The notes: a model not told the origin generated them from the letters alone. DNA of 25,979 nt from Bacillus_BA songklensis (GCF_042649685.1 NZ_JBHRZT010000008.1:1-25979), one strand, 5' to 3'. Counted from the first letter of the stretch, positions 7,484 to 15,637 are shown. Made by a program: numbers and translations.

Positions 7484-8428
7484 ATGAATAAATTTAAAAA
7501 TCATAATGGTTTTTCACGCGTGTATCAGGAAAATAAGCTAACGCTAGGTCTGTTCTTTCCACTTGAATCGTATATGGGAAGCGTCCCTGAAATGAACATA
7601 GAAAAGCAAATGAAATTAGCCAAAAGAGCAGAAGAACTAAATTTCGCGTCTTTATTTGTCCGGGATGTGCCTTTACACGATCCTAATTTCGGTGATGCAG
7701 GTCAAATGTATGATCCTTTTGCTTATTTAGGTTATTTGGCCGCAAAAACAGAAAAAATTGCATTAGGAACTGGCAGCATTATTTTAACGCTGCGCCACCC
7801 TCTTCATGTTGCGAAAGCAGCAGCGTCAATCGATAAGCTATCCGGTGAACGGCTCATACTCGGGGTTGCGACAGGAGATCGGCTAATCGAATTTCCTGCC
7901 TTTTCTATTGATCCAAATGAACGCAGTACACGATTCCAAGAGTCCATATCCGTGATGAGACAAGTATGGAAGGAAAATTTCCCTAGAATTTACTCTGATC
8001 ATGTTGATCTTTTGAATGGAGACCTATTGCCTAAACCAAATTTATCTGACATTCCAGTCATGGTAACCGGCCACAGCTCTCAATCACCAGAATGGATTGC
8101 CGAACATAGTGATGGATGGATTTACTATCCAAGAAACCTTAATTCCCAGGCAGAGCTCATAAAGAATTGGCGGTCTTTAACAGCTGAATTTAAGCCATTT
8201 ACTCAATCGCTCTATGTGGATTTGGCAGAAGATCCAAATCACTTGCGGATCCCTATCCATCTCGGCTTCCGAATTGGACGAAATTTCCTTATTGAATTCC
8301 TTGAAGCTCTCAGAGATGCAGGCGTCAATCATATTATCATCAATTTAAAATATGGAAAAAGACCGGTTGATGAAGTAATTGAAGAGCTGGGAGAAGAAGT
8401 GCTTCCACATTTTCCTGCGTTAACATAA
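7484..8428 (+). CDS. LLM-class (luciferase-like) oxidoreductase, BA3436 type
   Basis: A flavin-dependent oxidoreductase of the bacterial luciferase superfamily, probably cytoplasmic and FMN-using; the substrate is unknown. The start is the ATG at 7484 (MNKFKNHNG, 314 aa), 7 nt after GGAGGG; an earlier in-frame start at 7469 lies upstream of that ribosome site. Typical barrel features: LTLGLFFPLES near the N-terminus, ALGTGSIILTLRHPLHVAK, the LSGERLILGVATGDR phosphate-loop region, and ADGW-like SDGWIYYP. The whole sequence resembles the TIGR03571 subgroup as I remember it. Length is normal and no lesions are seen. It stands alone between terminators; whether it serves demethylation or another formaldehyde-producing reaction cannot be read from sequence. 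Confidence 0.85.
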   Translation: MNKFKNHNGFSRVYQENKLTLGLFFPLESYMGSVPEMNIEKQMKLAKRAEELNFASLFVRDVPLHDPNFGDAGQMYDPFAYLGYLAAKTEKIALGTGSIILTLRHPLHVAKAAASIDKLSGERLILGVATGDRLIEFPAFSIDPNERSTRFQESISVMRQVWKENFPRIYSDHVDLLNGDLLPKPNLSDIPVMVTGHSSQSPEWIAEHSDGWIYYPRNLNSQAELIKNWRSLTAEFKPFTQSLYVDLAEDPNHLRIPIHLGFRIGRNFLIEFLEALRDAGVNHIIINLKYGKRPVDEVIEELGEEVLPHFPALT

Positions 8429-8434
8429 GAAAAG

Positions 8435-8560
8435 CGCAGGCATCCTTCGGAACAAGCAAAAAGCCGCTTGTTCCGAAGGAGTTTATTCTAAGGAGCTTTT
8501 CCTCGGTGCACATCGACGGAGCGTGGTGGACTGAGGCCCACAGGACAAGGAAGGCTTCGT
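8435..8560. repeat. Intergenic palindromic element with a 15-bp perfect stem
   Basis: TCCTTCGGAACAAGC (8443-8457) pairs exactly with GCTTGTTCCGAAGGA (8466-8480) over an 8-base loop, followed by GC-richer sequence (TCGGTGCACATCGACGG, GGACTGAGGCCC) unlike its surroundings. It may act as the LLM gene's terminator, but its length and composition suggest a dispersed intergenic repeat unit. Copy number is unknown from here. Confidence 0.45.
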
Positions 8561-8692
8561 CAGCTTTAAATTACCCAATACCATTATCGTTGTGCGCGGG
8601 GCATAACCGCATTTTTCAGTATACTTTTTAACCTTTTCAGCTAGTTCAATTGGTAAATAAGGATATTGCTCCTTGGATGATTTCATCTTCAT
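8483..8692 (-). CDS. Short hypothetical protein, C-terminus probably replaced by the intergenic element
   Basis: The ATG at 8692 has TAGGAGAT just upstream, a credible start. The N-terminal 40 residues (MKMKSSKEQYPYLPIELAEK...) look like a real helical, lysine-rich protein. From about residue 45 the reading frame runs into the GC-rich repeat element, giving an unnatural Ser/Arg-rich tail. I do not recognise the family. Most likely a gene remnant truncated when the element arrived. Confidence 0.3.
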   Translation of the reverse strand: MKMKSSKEQYPYLPIELAEKVKKYTEKCGYAPRTTIMVLGNLKLTKPSLSCGPQSTTLRRCAPRKSSLE

Positions 8693-9040
8693 ATATCTCC
8701 TATACATCATTATTTTTTTGCATCAAACCTTGATTTAAACTTCTTTATCTTTAGATAAAGTACATTCAGGGCTGTTATTAAGCTGTTTTAACATATCGGG
8801 CATGTATAATATGTTAAAACTAATCAACAATGCTCTGTTAAACTTTTTTGTGTAGCTTATTTCGTTATCAAGACCTATTTCGTAAAAAGTCATAAAAAAC
8901 TAAGGGTAATACATATTATACATGACTAATATGTATCACCCTTTTACTTCTTATTCAACAATCGGGCCAAATTGTTGAGGAACGTTTTCAATAAAATTGG
9001 AGATTTATGTCAAAATATAGAGTGGAGATTGTAAAGGTTT
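8693..9040. other. Non-coding stretch with two inverted repeats
   Basis: Holds a 12-bp perfect inverted repeat GTTTTAACATAT / ATATGTTAAAAC (8785-8796 and 8809-8820, 12-bp spacer), operator-like in layout, and a 17-bp hairpin with one mismatch at 8902-8943 (AAGGGTAATACATATTA pairing with TAATATGTATCACCCTT) followed by TTACTTC. No gene is seen. Confidence 0.4.
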
Positions 9041-9287
9041 TCACTTAAACGAACGGGGCATGTTAGTGGAACAAGGATTAGCCCAGTGATATAAGGAATT
9101 TAGTAGTCATGCGGACAAAAGCGAATGGTTGCTGAAGATGACTATGTGGTTGTCCATAGTCATGTTACAACAAGTCCCAACACCATGGGGATCAGAGGTA
9201 GTGGATATTTACTGTTTAGAAAACGGTAAAATTGCAGAACATTGGGATGTTAGACACCCTGTACCGACGCAATATTCATCTACATAA
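9040..9287 (+). pseudogene. Remnant of a SnoaL-like (NTF2-fold) protein gene
   Basis: One frame reads MVAEDDYVVVHSHVTTSPNT and then, after a shift near 9195, a second frame reads VVDIYCLENGKIAEHWDV and on to TAA at 9285-9287. The pattern '...EDDYV.VH.H...VVDIFRLENGKI.EHWDV' is characteristic of SnoaL-like polyketide-cyclase-fold proteins in Bacillus. The region upstream (9040-9110) has stops in every frame, so the 5' part is also decayed. The 5' boundary is approximate. Confidence 0.65.
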
Positions 9288-9397
9288 TTAATCATATGGT
9301 TTATTTCTACGTAGCTGTATTTATCTTTATGTACACGAATATTAATGTACTGGGAATGGAAAGGTTTCACGAAAACCGAGAGTTAGGAGGAAATGAC

Positions 9398-11713
9398 TTG
9401 AATGTAATTGGAAAAAGTGTCATTCGTAAAGACTCGTGGGATAAAGTGACAGGCCGGGCGAAATACACGGATGATTACCAATCAGTAGGGATGCTTTCTT
9501 GTACAAAGGTCATCAGTCCATATGGGCACGCTAGAATCACTGCGATTGACACGACAGAAGCGCTAAAAATACCAGGTGTTAGGGCGATTATCGCAGGAGA
9601 ACATTTTCCACTCACAGGTGAGGCCATTCGCGACCGCCCGCCGATTGCTGTTGATAAGGTCCGTTATCACGGAGAACCAGTTGCATTAGTTGTCGCTGAT
9701 ACTCCAGCACAGGCTAAGAAAGCAACTAACCTGGTTAAGGTCTACTATGAATTATTGCCAGTAGTAAATTCACCTACACAGGCGTTCAAAAAGAATGCTC
9801 CCCTCGTCCATGAAAGGTTAGGCGAATACAAAAAGGAGGAAGATTCACACCCGGTTCCGGGAACAAACATTGCAACCCTTATTAAAATTCGCAAGGGCAA
9901 TATGGAAAAAGGATGGTCTGACAGTGAGGTAACAGTAGAAGCGAGCTATTCCTTTGCACCTTCAGACCATGCCGCAATGGAAACAAGATGTTCAACGTGT
10001 GAGATTTTACCAGATGGAACAATCAATATAACGACCTCGTCTCAGGCGCCTTTTATGGTCAAAACACTTATAGCTGATTACTTTGGTGAGGATATAGGGA
10101 AAATTGTTGTTCACACGCCGTTTGTTGGAGGAGCCTACGGTGGAAAGGCACCCGTTCAGCTTGAAATACTTGCCTACTTAGCATCGAAGGCTGTTGGCGG
10201 CCGACCCGTAAAGGTTTTCAATACCCGTGAAGAGGATATTATTACATCTCCATGTCATATTGGTTTGGATGCAACAGTTAAAATTGGGGCCGACCGTAAC
10301 GGGAAAATTAAGGTTATGGAAATCCTTTATTTGTGGGATGGGGGTGCCTATTCCGATAAAGCCATTGATGTAACGAGATCAGGGGCAGTCGACTGCACAG
10401 GTCCCTACAATGTTGAGCATGTCTGGTGTGATTCATACTGTATGTATACCAATCATCCGTATGCATCCCCATATAGAGGATTTTCTCATTCCGAGCTTTC
10501 TTTTGTGATTGAAAGAACATTGGACTTACTATCACAAAAACTGCAAATGGATCCGCTTGAACTCCGTTATATAAATGCCATTAGGCCAGGAAATACAACA
10601 CCGACAAGGGTTCTTTTAAATAAAAGCAATTTAGGAGACTTACCACAGTGTATTGAGAAAGTAAGACATTTAATCAAGTGGGACGAAGGGGCGATTAAAG
10701 AGATAGATGAACGCTTTGTTAGAGTAAAAGGCGTAAGCTGCAGCTGGAAAACGTCAACGATTGATGCCAACTCTCCCTCAGGCGTTATTTTAACATTTAA
10801 TCGGGATGGGAGTATCAATTTAATGTCAGGGATTATCGAAATTGGAACTGGGACTAAGACTGTGCTAGCTCAAATTCTCGCCGAGAGACTTAAAATGGAT
10901 ATCGATAAAATTCATGTTCGAATGGAAGTCGATACCCAGACAATGCCAGAACATTGGAAAACCGTTGCCAGCAGGGGAACATTTATGGCAGGTAGGGCTA
11001 CCTTAAATGCCGCAGACGATGTGATTAACCAATTAAAAGAAGTGGCTTCATGTGTGTTAAGAGCACCAAAGGAAGATCTTGAAGTGGCAAATAGCCGGGT
11101 ATTTTTGAGGGATGATCCATCCATTGGGCTCCATTTTAAAGATATTGGTTATGGTTATAAGTATCCAAATGGTAACGCTATTGGCGGTCAAATCATTGGC
11201 AGAGGAAATTATATATTACGTCATATAACGTATTTGGATCCTGAAACTGGAGCTGGGAAGCCTGGTCCGGAGTGGTCTGTTGCGGCATATGGAGTAGAGG
11301 TAGAATTCGATCGTAAAGATTATACTTATCGACTTGTTAATGCTGCGACGGTGGTGGATGCTGGCAGGGTGATGAATGAAAAAACAGCATTAGGTCAGGT
11401 TATGGGGGCAATGAGTATGGGGCTAGCATTCGCTGGTAGAGAAACATTTTATTTTGATGATTTAGGGAGGGTTTTGAATCCACAGCTTCGGACGTATCGC
11501 CCGCTCCGCTATGGAGAGAATCCTAATTACTTGGTTGATTTTGTTGAAAATCCACAGATTGATGCACCATACGGAGCCCGTGGAATAGGAGAACTAGGGT
11601 TAATGGGAATGCCTGGGGCCCTCGGGAATGCATTGTCTGTGGCCGCTGGTGTTTCGCTTCATAATCTTCCCTTAATTCCAGAATTGATTTGGAAAGCAAA
11701 GGAGAGGCAATAA
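9398..11713 (+). CDS. Xanthine dehydrogenase-family molybdopterin-binding (large) subunit, orphan
   Basis: A molybdenum hydroxylase catalytic subunit of the XDH/aldehyde oxidase family. I choose the TTG at 9398 (771 aa) because AGGAGG lies 7 nt before it and residue 5 onward (GKSVIRKDSWDKVTGRAKY) is the usual family start; longer in-frame starts at 9296 lack a ribosome site. Order: alpha/beta hammerhead domain (about 15-125), then the molybdopterin domains with FVGGAYGGK (242-250), YRGFSHSE (359-366) and GARGIGELG (726-734), which carries the catalytic glutamate E732. There is no CODH-type active-site loop cysteine motif. Such enzymes need a 2Fe-2S and usually a FAD subunit; neither is encoded next to it. 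The substrate cannot be assigned. Confidence 0.9.
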   Translation: MNVIGKSVIRKDSWDKVTGRAKYTDDYQSVGMLSCTKVISPYGHARITAIDTTEALKIPGVRAIIAGEHFPLTGEAIRDRPPIAVDKVRYHGEPVALVVADTPAQAKKATNLVKVYYELLPVVNSPTQAFKKNAPLVHERLGEYKKEEDSHPVPGTNIATLIKIRKGNMEKGWSDSEVTVEASYSFAPSDHAAMETRCSTCEILPDGTINITTSSQAPFMVKTLIADYFGEDIGKIVVHTPFVGGAYGGKAPVQLEILAYLASKAVGGRPVKVFNTREEDIITSPCHIGLDATVKIGADRNGKIKVMEILYLWDGGAYSDKAIDVTRSGAVDCTGPYNVEHVWCDSYCMYTNHPYASPYRGFSHSELSFVIERTLDLLSQKLQMDPLELRYINAIRPGNTTPTRVLLNKSNLGDLPQCIEKVRHLIKWDEGAIKEIDERFVRVKGVSCSWKTSTIDANSPSGVILTFNRDGSINLMSGIIEIGTGTKTVLAQILAERLKMDIDKIHVRMEVDTQTMPEHWKTVASRGTFMAGRATLNAADDVINQLKEVASCVLRAPKEDLEVANSRVFLRDDPSIGLHFKDIGYGYKYPNGNAIGGQIIGRGNYILRHITYLDPETGAGKPGPEWSVAAYGVEVEFDRKDYTYRLVNAATVVDAGRVMNEKTALGQVMGAMSMGLAFAGRETFYFDDLGRVLNPQLRTYRPLRYGENPNYLVDFVENPQIDAPYGARGIGELGLMGMPGALGNALSVAAGVSLHNLPLIPELIWKAKERQ

Positions 11714-11874
11714 AGTATATCCGGTGGAAAGGAGTAGAGTACCATTTGAAGGGCGTCATTTGTGATGCCGTTATTTTTCTTATACTGACAAATGAGCCGA
11801 TAAAGATTATGTCCTTCAACTCGGTAAAGGGGATTAGAAACTGGGCTTCAACAACAATTGAATGAACAAGAAAC

Positions 11875-11897
11875 GCCGTAGCCATGCGGCTTTTTTT
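11875..11897 (+). terminator. Rho-independent terminator
   Basis: GCCGTA-GCCA-TGCGGC followed by seven Ts, 160 bp after the molybdopterin subunit gene. Confidence 0.75.
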
Positions 11898-12052
11898 GTT
11901 TCCATAATACATTCGGGAGGTTTCTGGAAACAATGCGTATACATATGAAGGAATAGGGATTTCTGCATCACTATTTAAGAGAGTGAATAACGATTCTTAA
12001 AACTTTGTGAACAATTATACTTAAAGTAAAGGGGGCTTGAGTTGAAGAATGG

Positions 12053-12077
12053 GAGATGCTGTGGCATCTCTTTTTTT
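12053..12077 (+). terminator. Rho-independent terminator
   Basis: GAGATGC-TGTG-GCATCTC followed by seven Ts. What transcript it ends is unclear, since no gene lies between it and the previous terminator. Confidence 0.75.
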
Positions 12078-12203
12078 ATTCAACAAACGGGTTAGTGGCA
12101 TAAGTGGATGATAATCCCCTCTCTGTTAAACTAATTTACATCAATTTGGGGAATTGAAATGCAAAAGAACCATATAAAATTATGAAAGGAGGAGATTCAT
12201 AAA

Positions 12204-13307
12204 ATGCAGATAATGAACAAATATTTTCGTGCGAGTATGGTTTATATTATGACCAATAATGAAGTAATGAATCAAATCATTGCCTTTTACAGGGACACGA
12301 ATGGCATGCTCACCTTTGTGGGTTCCTACCCAACTTATGGCAGAGGTACTGGTACAAGGGAAATCTCAACTGCAACTGCAAACGATGGCGTCGATCCCCT
12401 TGCGTCACAAGGCTCCCTAACTTTGTCCCGTGATGGTCGCTTCCTACTTGCAGTTAACGCAGGCAGCAATAGTATCAGTAGTTTCATCATAACCGACAGC
12501 GGAGCACCCGTTCTCGTGGATGTGAAGCCATCAGGAGGTGCTCAGCCCAATAGCATAGATGTGTTTGGTAATCTTGTCTATGTTTCCAATGTAGGAAATG
12601 CGGCTAACAATTTTGCATCCAATATCACTGGCTTTCGCATAGATAATAACGGACGCCTTACTCCTATTCCCGGATCCACCCATTCTCTCAGTACCTTCAA
12701 TGCTCAGCCGGCTCAGGTTCTCTTCAATCCAAATGGCAGTAAAATCGTTGTATCCGAACTTACTTCAAACCATCTCAGTGTATTCCATGTGAATAAAAAT
12801 GGTACCGTTACAGGACCAATCATTAATGATTCTTATGGTATGGGACCGTTTGGCTCTTATTTCCTATCTTCAGGACTCCTTTTAGTTACGGAATCCTTTT
12901 CTAGTGCGTTGTCATCATATTCAATGAGCGACAACGGGATTCTTAATGTTATCAGTGGCTCTGTACTGAACGGACAGCAGACCACTTGCTGGGTTATAAC
13001 AACGAGGAATGAACGTTTTGCTTACACCACCAACACCTTAAGTGGCACAATCACCACATATCGTATAGATTCAAGTGGAGCACTATCGGTTGTCGGGCAT
13101 ATTACCAGTACACCAGCAGGTACAGCTGTAGGTCTGCCGATAGATGTTGGAGTGAGTAAAGATGGACGGCATTTTTACACCCTTAACGGAAATCAGGGCA
13201 CAGTCTCAGTATTTAATATCCAAGATGATGGTGGTCTTGTCAGATTGCAGGTTGCTGCTTGGACCAACTTTCCATATTTAGGATCGCAAGGGTTGGCTGT
13301 TCTTTGA
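12204..13307 (+). CDS. Lactonase-family seven-bladed beta-propeller protein (3-carboxymuconate cyclase-like)
   Basis: A 367-residue protein starting at an ATG preceded by AAAGGAGGAG. Repeated blade units are visible: SLTLSRDGRFLLAVNAGSNS, PNSIDVFGNLVYVSNVG, QVLFNPNGSKIVVSE, TTRNERFAYTTNTLSGTI and VGVSKDGRHFYTLNG. Each has the '...DGRF.Y..N...' strand pair typical of the PF10282 lactonase/YkgB fold. The first 25 residues are Met-rich and do not look like a signal peptide, so a cytoplasmic location is likely. Family members include 6-phosphogluconolactonases, which would fit the RuMP cycle upstream, but most Bacillus members of this kind are uncharacterised and the catalytic role here is not shown. 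Length is near the family norm. Confidence 0.75.
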   Translation: MQIMNKYFRASMVYIMTNNEVMNQIIAFYRDTNGMLTFVGSYPTYGRGTGTREISTATANDGVDPLASQGSLTLSRDGRFLLAVNAGSNSISSFIITDSGAPVLVDVKPSGGAQPNSIDVFGNLVYVSNVGNAANNFASNITGFRIDNNGRLTPIPGSTHSLSTFNAQPAQVLFNPNGSKIVVSELTSNHLSVFHVNKNGTVTGPIINDSYGMGPFGSYFLSSGLLLVTESFSSALSSYSMSDNGILNVISGSVLNGQQTTCWVITTRNERFAYTTNTLSGTITTYRIDSSGALSVVGHITSTPAGTAVGLPIDVGVSKDGRHFYTLNGNQGTVSVFNIQDDGGLVRLQVAAWTNFPYLGSQGLAVL

Positions 13308-13549
13308 TTCTATTTGGTCCATCACATTTGATGGAGTAGAAAGTTTCTCTTAGTGTATGAGTAATCTTCAACTAACAAAACGTTGATTTTACGTTAGGAT
13401 CTAGACCGTTCGTAAACGTGTACTTTTACGAACACAATATGTAATTAAGATTTACACCTTAACGATTTAACGCTCTTTAGTAAAAGGGTGTATATACTTT
13501 TTCTGGAAGTATCTCCCTTTTATAAATTATTGGCTGCAGCCAATAAAAA

Positions 13550-13580
13550 AGCCAGCCTTTAAAGGTTGACTCTCTTTTTT
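13550..13580 (+). terminator. Probable terminator
   Basis: AGCCAGCCTTT / AAAGGTTGACT stem with a mismatch and a wobble, followed by CTCTTTTTT. Confidence 0.55.
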
Positions 13581-13635
13581 AGATTGTTACTATCAAGATG
13601 TCCAAGGTTTATAATAGAGGGCTTACACCAGAACC
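13575..13635. repeat. Solo IS6-family right-end remnant
   Basis: The segment TTTTTTAGATTG...TATCA..ATGTCCAAG...CACCAGAACC closely parallels the right end of the IS6 copy at 25360-25434, which has TTTTTTAGATTGATAG, TATGTCCAAG and CACCAGAACC in the same order. Only the end survives, with no transposase, and it is shortened internally. Confidence 0.6.
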
Positions 13636-13683
13636 AGAAAAATCCTATATAGTATAACTTTCCTTTTTTCGCTTTAACTTTCA

Positions 13684-13935
13684 CTACTTAAATAGTGAAA
13701 AAAGAGAACCAACTTGTCTAAGCATATTGAAACCGTTCATAACATTTCCTACGGTAGACATAATGGACCTATTACTTCCTCCGGTTGGATTACTAGTTGA
13801 CGACTGATGTGGAAATGGGTTTTGGCGTCTTATTAGAGAATGTCGGGCTAACGGACGTTGTGTAGGCCGTTGTCCCAATCTGGGTCCGGGATACAAGAAA
13901 GGCCTTCTTTGAAAGTTTCTTGGTGGATAATGCAT
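13684..13935 (-). CDS. Proline/arginine-rich small protein, YqfQ/VrrA-like (83 aa)
   Basis: The ATG at 13935 follows GAGGGGGAG. The N-terminal half is Pro/Arg/Gln/Phe-rich (RRPFLYPGPRLGQRPTQRP). The C-terminal 25 residues (TVGNVMNGFNMLRQVGSLFS) form an amphipathic helix. This layout, a PR-rich head and a short hydrophobic tail, matches the YqfQ/VrrA and YppG groups, which are mostly associated with sporulation in Bacillus. A sigma-K-like -10, CATATGTTA, lies at 13996-13988 upstream, without a clear -35. A similar protein is encoded at 17720. Family assignment is by layout only. Confidence 0.6.
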   Translation of the reverse strand: MHYPPRNFQRRPFLYPGPRLGQRPTQRPLARHSLIRRQNPFPHQSSTSNPTGGSNRSIMSTVGNVMNGFNMLRQVGSLFSLFK

Positions 13936-14082
13936 TCAAACTCCCCCTCATTTTATAGTAAAACAATAATTAAAATCACTTCCCTTATAACATATGTATT
14001 TAATTTTTTTTGCTTGGTCAAATCTACTATTTTCCCATCAGAAATGCCGAGATTAATGACTTCTCAGCATTCAGGGGATATT

Positions 14083-14093
14083 GGTTCTGGTGC
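14083..14093. repeat. Solo IS6-type inverted-repeat motif
   Basis: GGTTCTGGTGC, identical to the first 11 bases of the IS6 end at 24568, but the sequence beyond it is not that of the intact element. Probably an old IS6 end; chance is possible at this length. Confidence 0.4.
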
Positions 14094-14208
14094 CAACCTC
14101 GAATGTTGTCAAAATAGGCATAAAAATATAATGTAATTACTGAATGTTCTAGATAGTTTTCATCATGAAAGTTCACCATAAAAAATTTAATGGGGAAAGA
14201 AGCACACA

Positions 14209-14661
14209 ATGAAGGGAGATGTTTCTCTAAGTCAAACCACAGCAACGATTGTAGGTATATATCAAATTAATTTGATTTCAGCTAATAAAATAAAGGAAAA
14301 CTACGAAAGATATATTGATTCAAATGGATTGCCTTTTGCCAATACCTATCGGCTAGGCATCTTCTATGTATTGGCCAGAACCAATGGGATTTGGGATTTA
14401 AAGCAAACTTTGGGGGAAGAAACAATATACAGATTTAAAGGTACCCAAAAAACGGGGGAATATATCGGAAACCACCATTATGGATATATGGGAAAAGCTA
14501 TTGGCCTAAGTAGTACTGTATTAAGGGCCGCAGCAGGAATGTATCAAATTTATTCAGGAACTTCAAAATGGAGGTTTGTCCTTTCTTACTTTGATGACCC
14601 TTTGGATTCAAAGGCTATTGCAGATGGTTGTAATGATTATGACGATGGTTACCGTTTTTAA
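14209..14661 (+). CDS. Stand-alone polymorphic toxin type 44 (Ntox44) domain protein
   Basis: A 150-residue protein whose residues about 55-145 match the Ntox44 pattern: WDLKQ (Tyr/Trp-Asp...Lys), GEYIGNHHYGYMGKAIGL, AAGMYQIYSGTS, and YFDDPLDSKAIADG near the C-terminus. Ntox44 is a predicted nuclease-type toxin domain normally found at the C-terminus of large secreted polymorphic toxins. Here it has only a short N-terminal lead (SLSQTTATIVGIYQ...) and no signal peptide or trafficking domain. The start ATG at 14209 has only a moderate GGGGAAAG site 10-12 nt upstream, so the gene may be the 3' remnant of a longer one. No immunity gene is evident on either side; the neighbours are an IS6-type end and an IS3 tail. 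Confidence 0.7.
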   Translation: MKGDVSLSQTTATIVGIYQINLISANKIKENYERYIDSNGLPFANTYRLGIFYVLARTNGIWDLKQTLGEETIYRFKGTQKTGEYIGNHHYGYMGKAIGLSSTVLRAAAGMYQIYSGTSKWRFVLSYFDDPLDSKAIADGCNDYDDGYRF

Positions 14662-14766
14662 CATATGAATGGATTGCTATTATTGAAGTTGTGGCGGTTA
14701 TAGATTGTAAAAGCGGCTTAAGAAGTATCGGCAAAAAAACTCCCAGTCCGTCGAATGTAATCGGAA

Positions 14767-14877
14767 GCTGTCATTCAAGCTGTTAAACAGTACATTCATT
14801 TTTACAATGCCGAACGGTTTCAGAAGAAATTAAATAACCTGAGTCCAATTGAATATCGGACTCAGGTTTGTGCTTAA
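14767..14877 (+). pseudogene. C-terminal fragment of an IS3-family transposase (OrfB)
   Basis: The frame ending at TAA 14875-14877 reads KQYIHFYNAERFQKKLNNLS and then PIEYRTQ, the hallmark end of IS3-family integrase-type transposases. Nothing upstream belongs to the element. A candidate right-end sequence (TTGTATATTTGACGGGG) follows at about 14902-14920. Confidence 0.8.
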
Positions 14878-14939
14878 TTGAATAAGGCTCTTTTTTCACA
14901 TTGTATATTTGACGGGGATATGTTTACTTTCAAAAAGGC

Positions 14940-15161
14940 TTAATTATTTGCTGTTTGATTCTGGTCATTGACATCACGATCAACACCGTTAGTTATGCTA
15001 ATATCATTCTTTACTATAAAGAAATTTCCATTATTACCTCCACCAGAACCTGAAATAGATTTAGTTGAGTGTTTCGGGGAAATGTAAACTGAATCTCCAA
15101 CATTCACAACACCGCCAGCAGATATATGGTTGATTTGAATAGGAACTCCAATTGATGGCAT
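14940..15161 (-). CDS. GerPF/GerPA-family spore germination protein (73 aa)
   Basis: Matches the short GerPA/GerPF family (PF10676): PIQINHISAGGVVNVGDSVY, then SPK, SGSGGGN and a C-terminal VDRDVNDQNQTANN. GerP proteins help nutrients pass the spore coat during germination. Start is the second ATG at 15161 (MPSIGVPIQI), placed 7 nt after GAGGAG; the ATG at 15167 is only a base or two from that site. It stands alone rather than in a gerPABCDEF operon, as scattered GerPF paralogues often do. Length is normal for the family. Confidence 0.85.
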   Translation of the reverse strand: MPSIGVPIQINHISAGGVVNVGDSVYISPKHSTKSISGSGGGNNGNFFIVKNDISITNGVDRDVNDQNQTANN

Positions 15162-15343
15162 AATCATACTCCTCGTCCATTGATTATATAGCTAGCTTAT
15201 TCAGGTTTAACATTTTTGTTCTATTACAAACACCCATTACATGTCTCATTTAAAGAGAATTAATCAAAAAATTGACTATAAAAATTAGTCCATTTGCTAT
15301 TACTTCTTATGGAAAAGGACAACGCGCTTATTATTAGTTTAGA

Positions 15344-15637
15344 TCACGGGCGTGGGGGGCATCCAAACGCAGTAATATTATCAGTATTAACAAATGTAGG
15401 ATTTTCTGGCTGTGCAAAATCTTTAATGAAAAAAGTAACAAATGAAATTCCTAATAAATCATCGACAGTCAATACAATAGTACTACTAGAAGCTATATCA
15501 AATGCTGCAATTATACAGTTACCATTTGAATCAACACTGCATGCCACAGTAGCAATTTCAGTCGTTAAAGAGTCGAAACTTCTGTTTGGACTTAAACCGC
15601 TTTCGTCCGTAAATGAAATTCGAAAGAAACTTTCTTT
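15344..15637 (-). pseudogene. C-terminal part of an unknown protein, interrupted by the IS1182-family element
   Basis: The minus strand has strongly Bacillus-like codon use over about 98 residues (RISFTDESGLSPNRSF..., TVACSVDSNGNCIIAAF, ITAFGCPPRP). The reverse frame is also open but has no ribosome site. The reading frame enters the IS1182-type terminal repeat at 15638, so the N-terminus is missing here. Beyond the other IS end (17037-17104) the minus strand continues in a compatible frame (KEGVKPKALSLYFYA), which may be the missing upstream part. The family is not recognised; it sits just upstream of the GerPF-like gene and is transcribed the same way. Confidence 0.45.

Larger units (their letters stand above)
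11714..12203. other. Intergenic region with two terminators, no clear gene
   Basis: A TTG at 11744 after AAAGGAG opens a 39-codon frame (LKGVICDAVIFLILTNEPIK...) that may be a remnant but is not recognised. The two hairpin terminators are listed separately. The last 80 bp hold the lactonase-family gene's promoter region, including CATATAAAAT at about 12170, a possible sporulation-type -10. Confidence 0.4.
13308..13683. other. Intergenic region with palindromes and an IS6-type scar
   Basis: Contains TCCATCA/TGATGGA (13329-13346), GTTCGTAAA...TTTACGAAC (13408-13433), a perfect 18-bp palindrome TATTGGCTGCAGCCAATA (about 13528-13545), a terminator and an IS6-like end, but no gene. Confidence 0.5.

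Noticed and set aside
9296..9397. N-terminal hydrophobic extension of the molybdopterin subunit (signal-peptide-like)
   Set aside because: It lies upstream of the AGGAGG site that fits the TTG start at 9398, and family members begin there.
13684..14140. Whole IS6 copy between the two solo end motifs
   Set aside because: The ends face outward in the wrong sense and no transposase sequence lies between them; only separate scars are supported.
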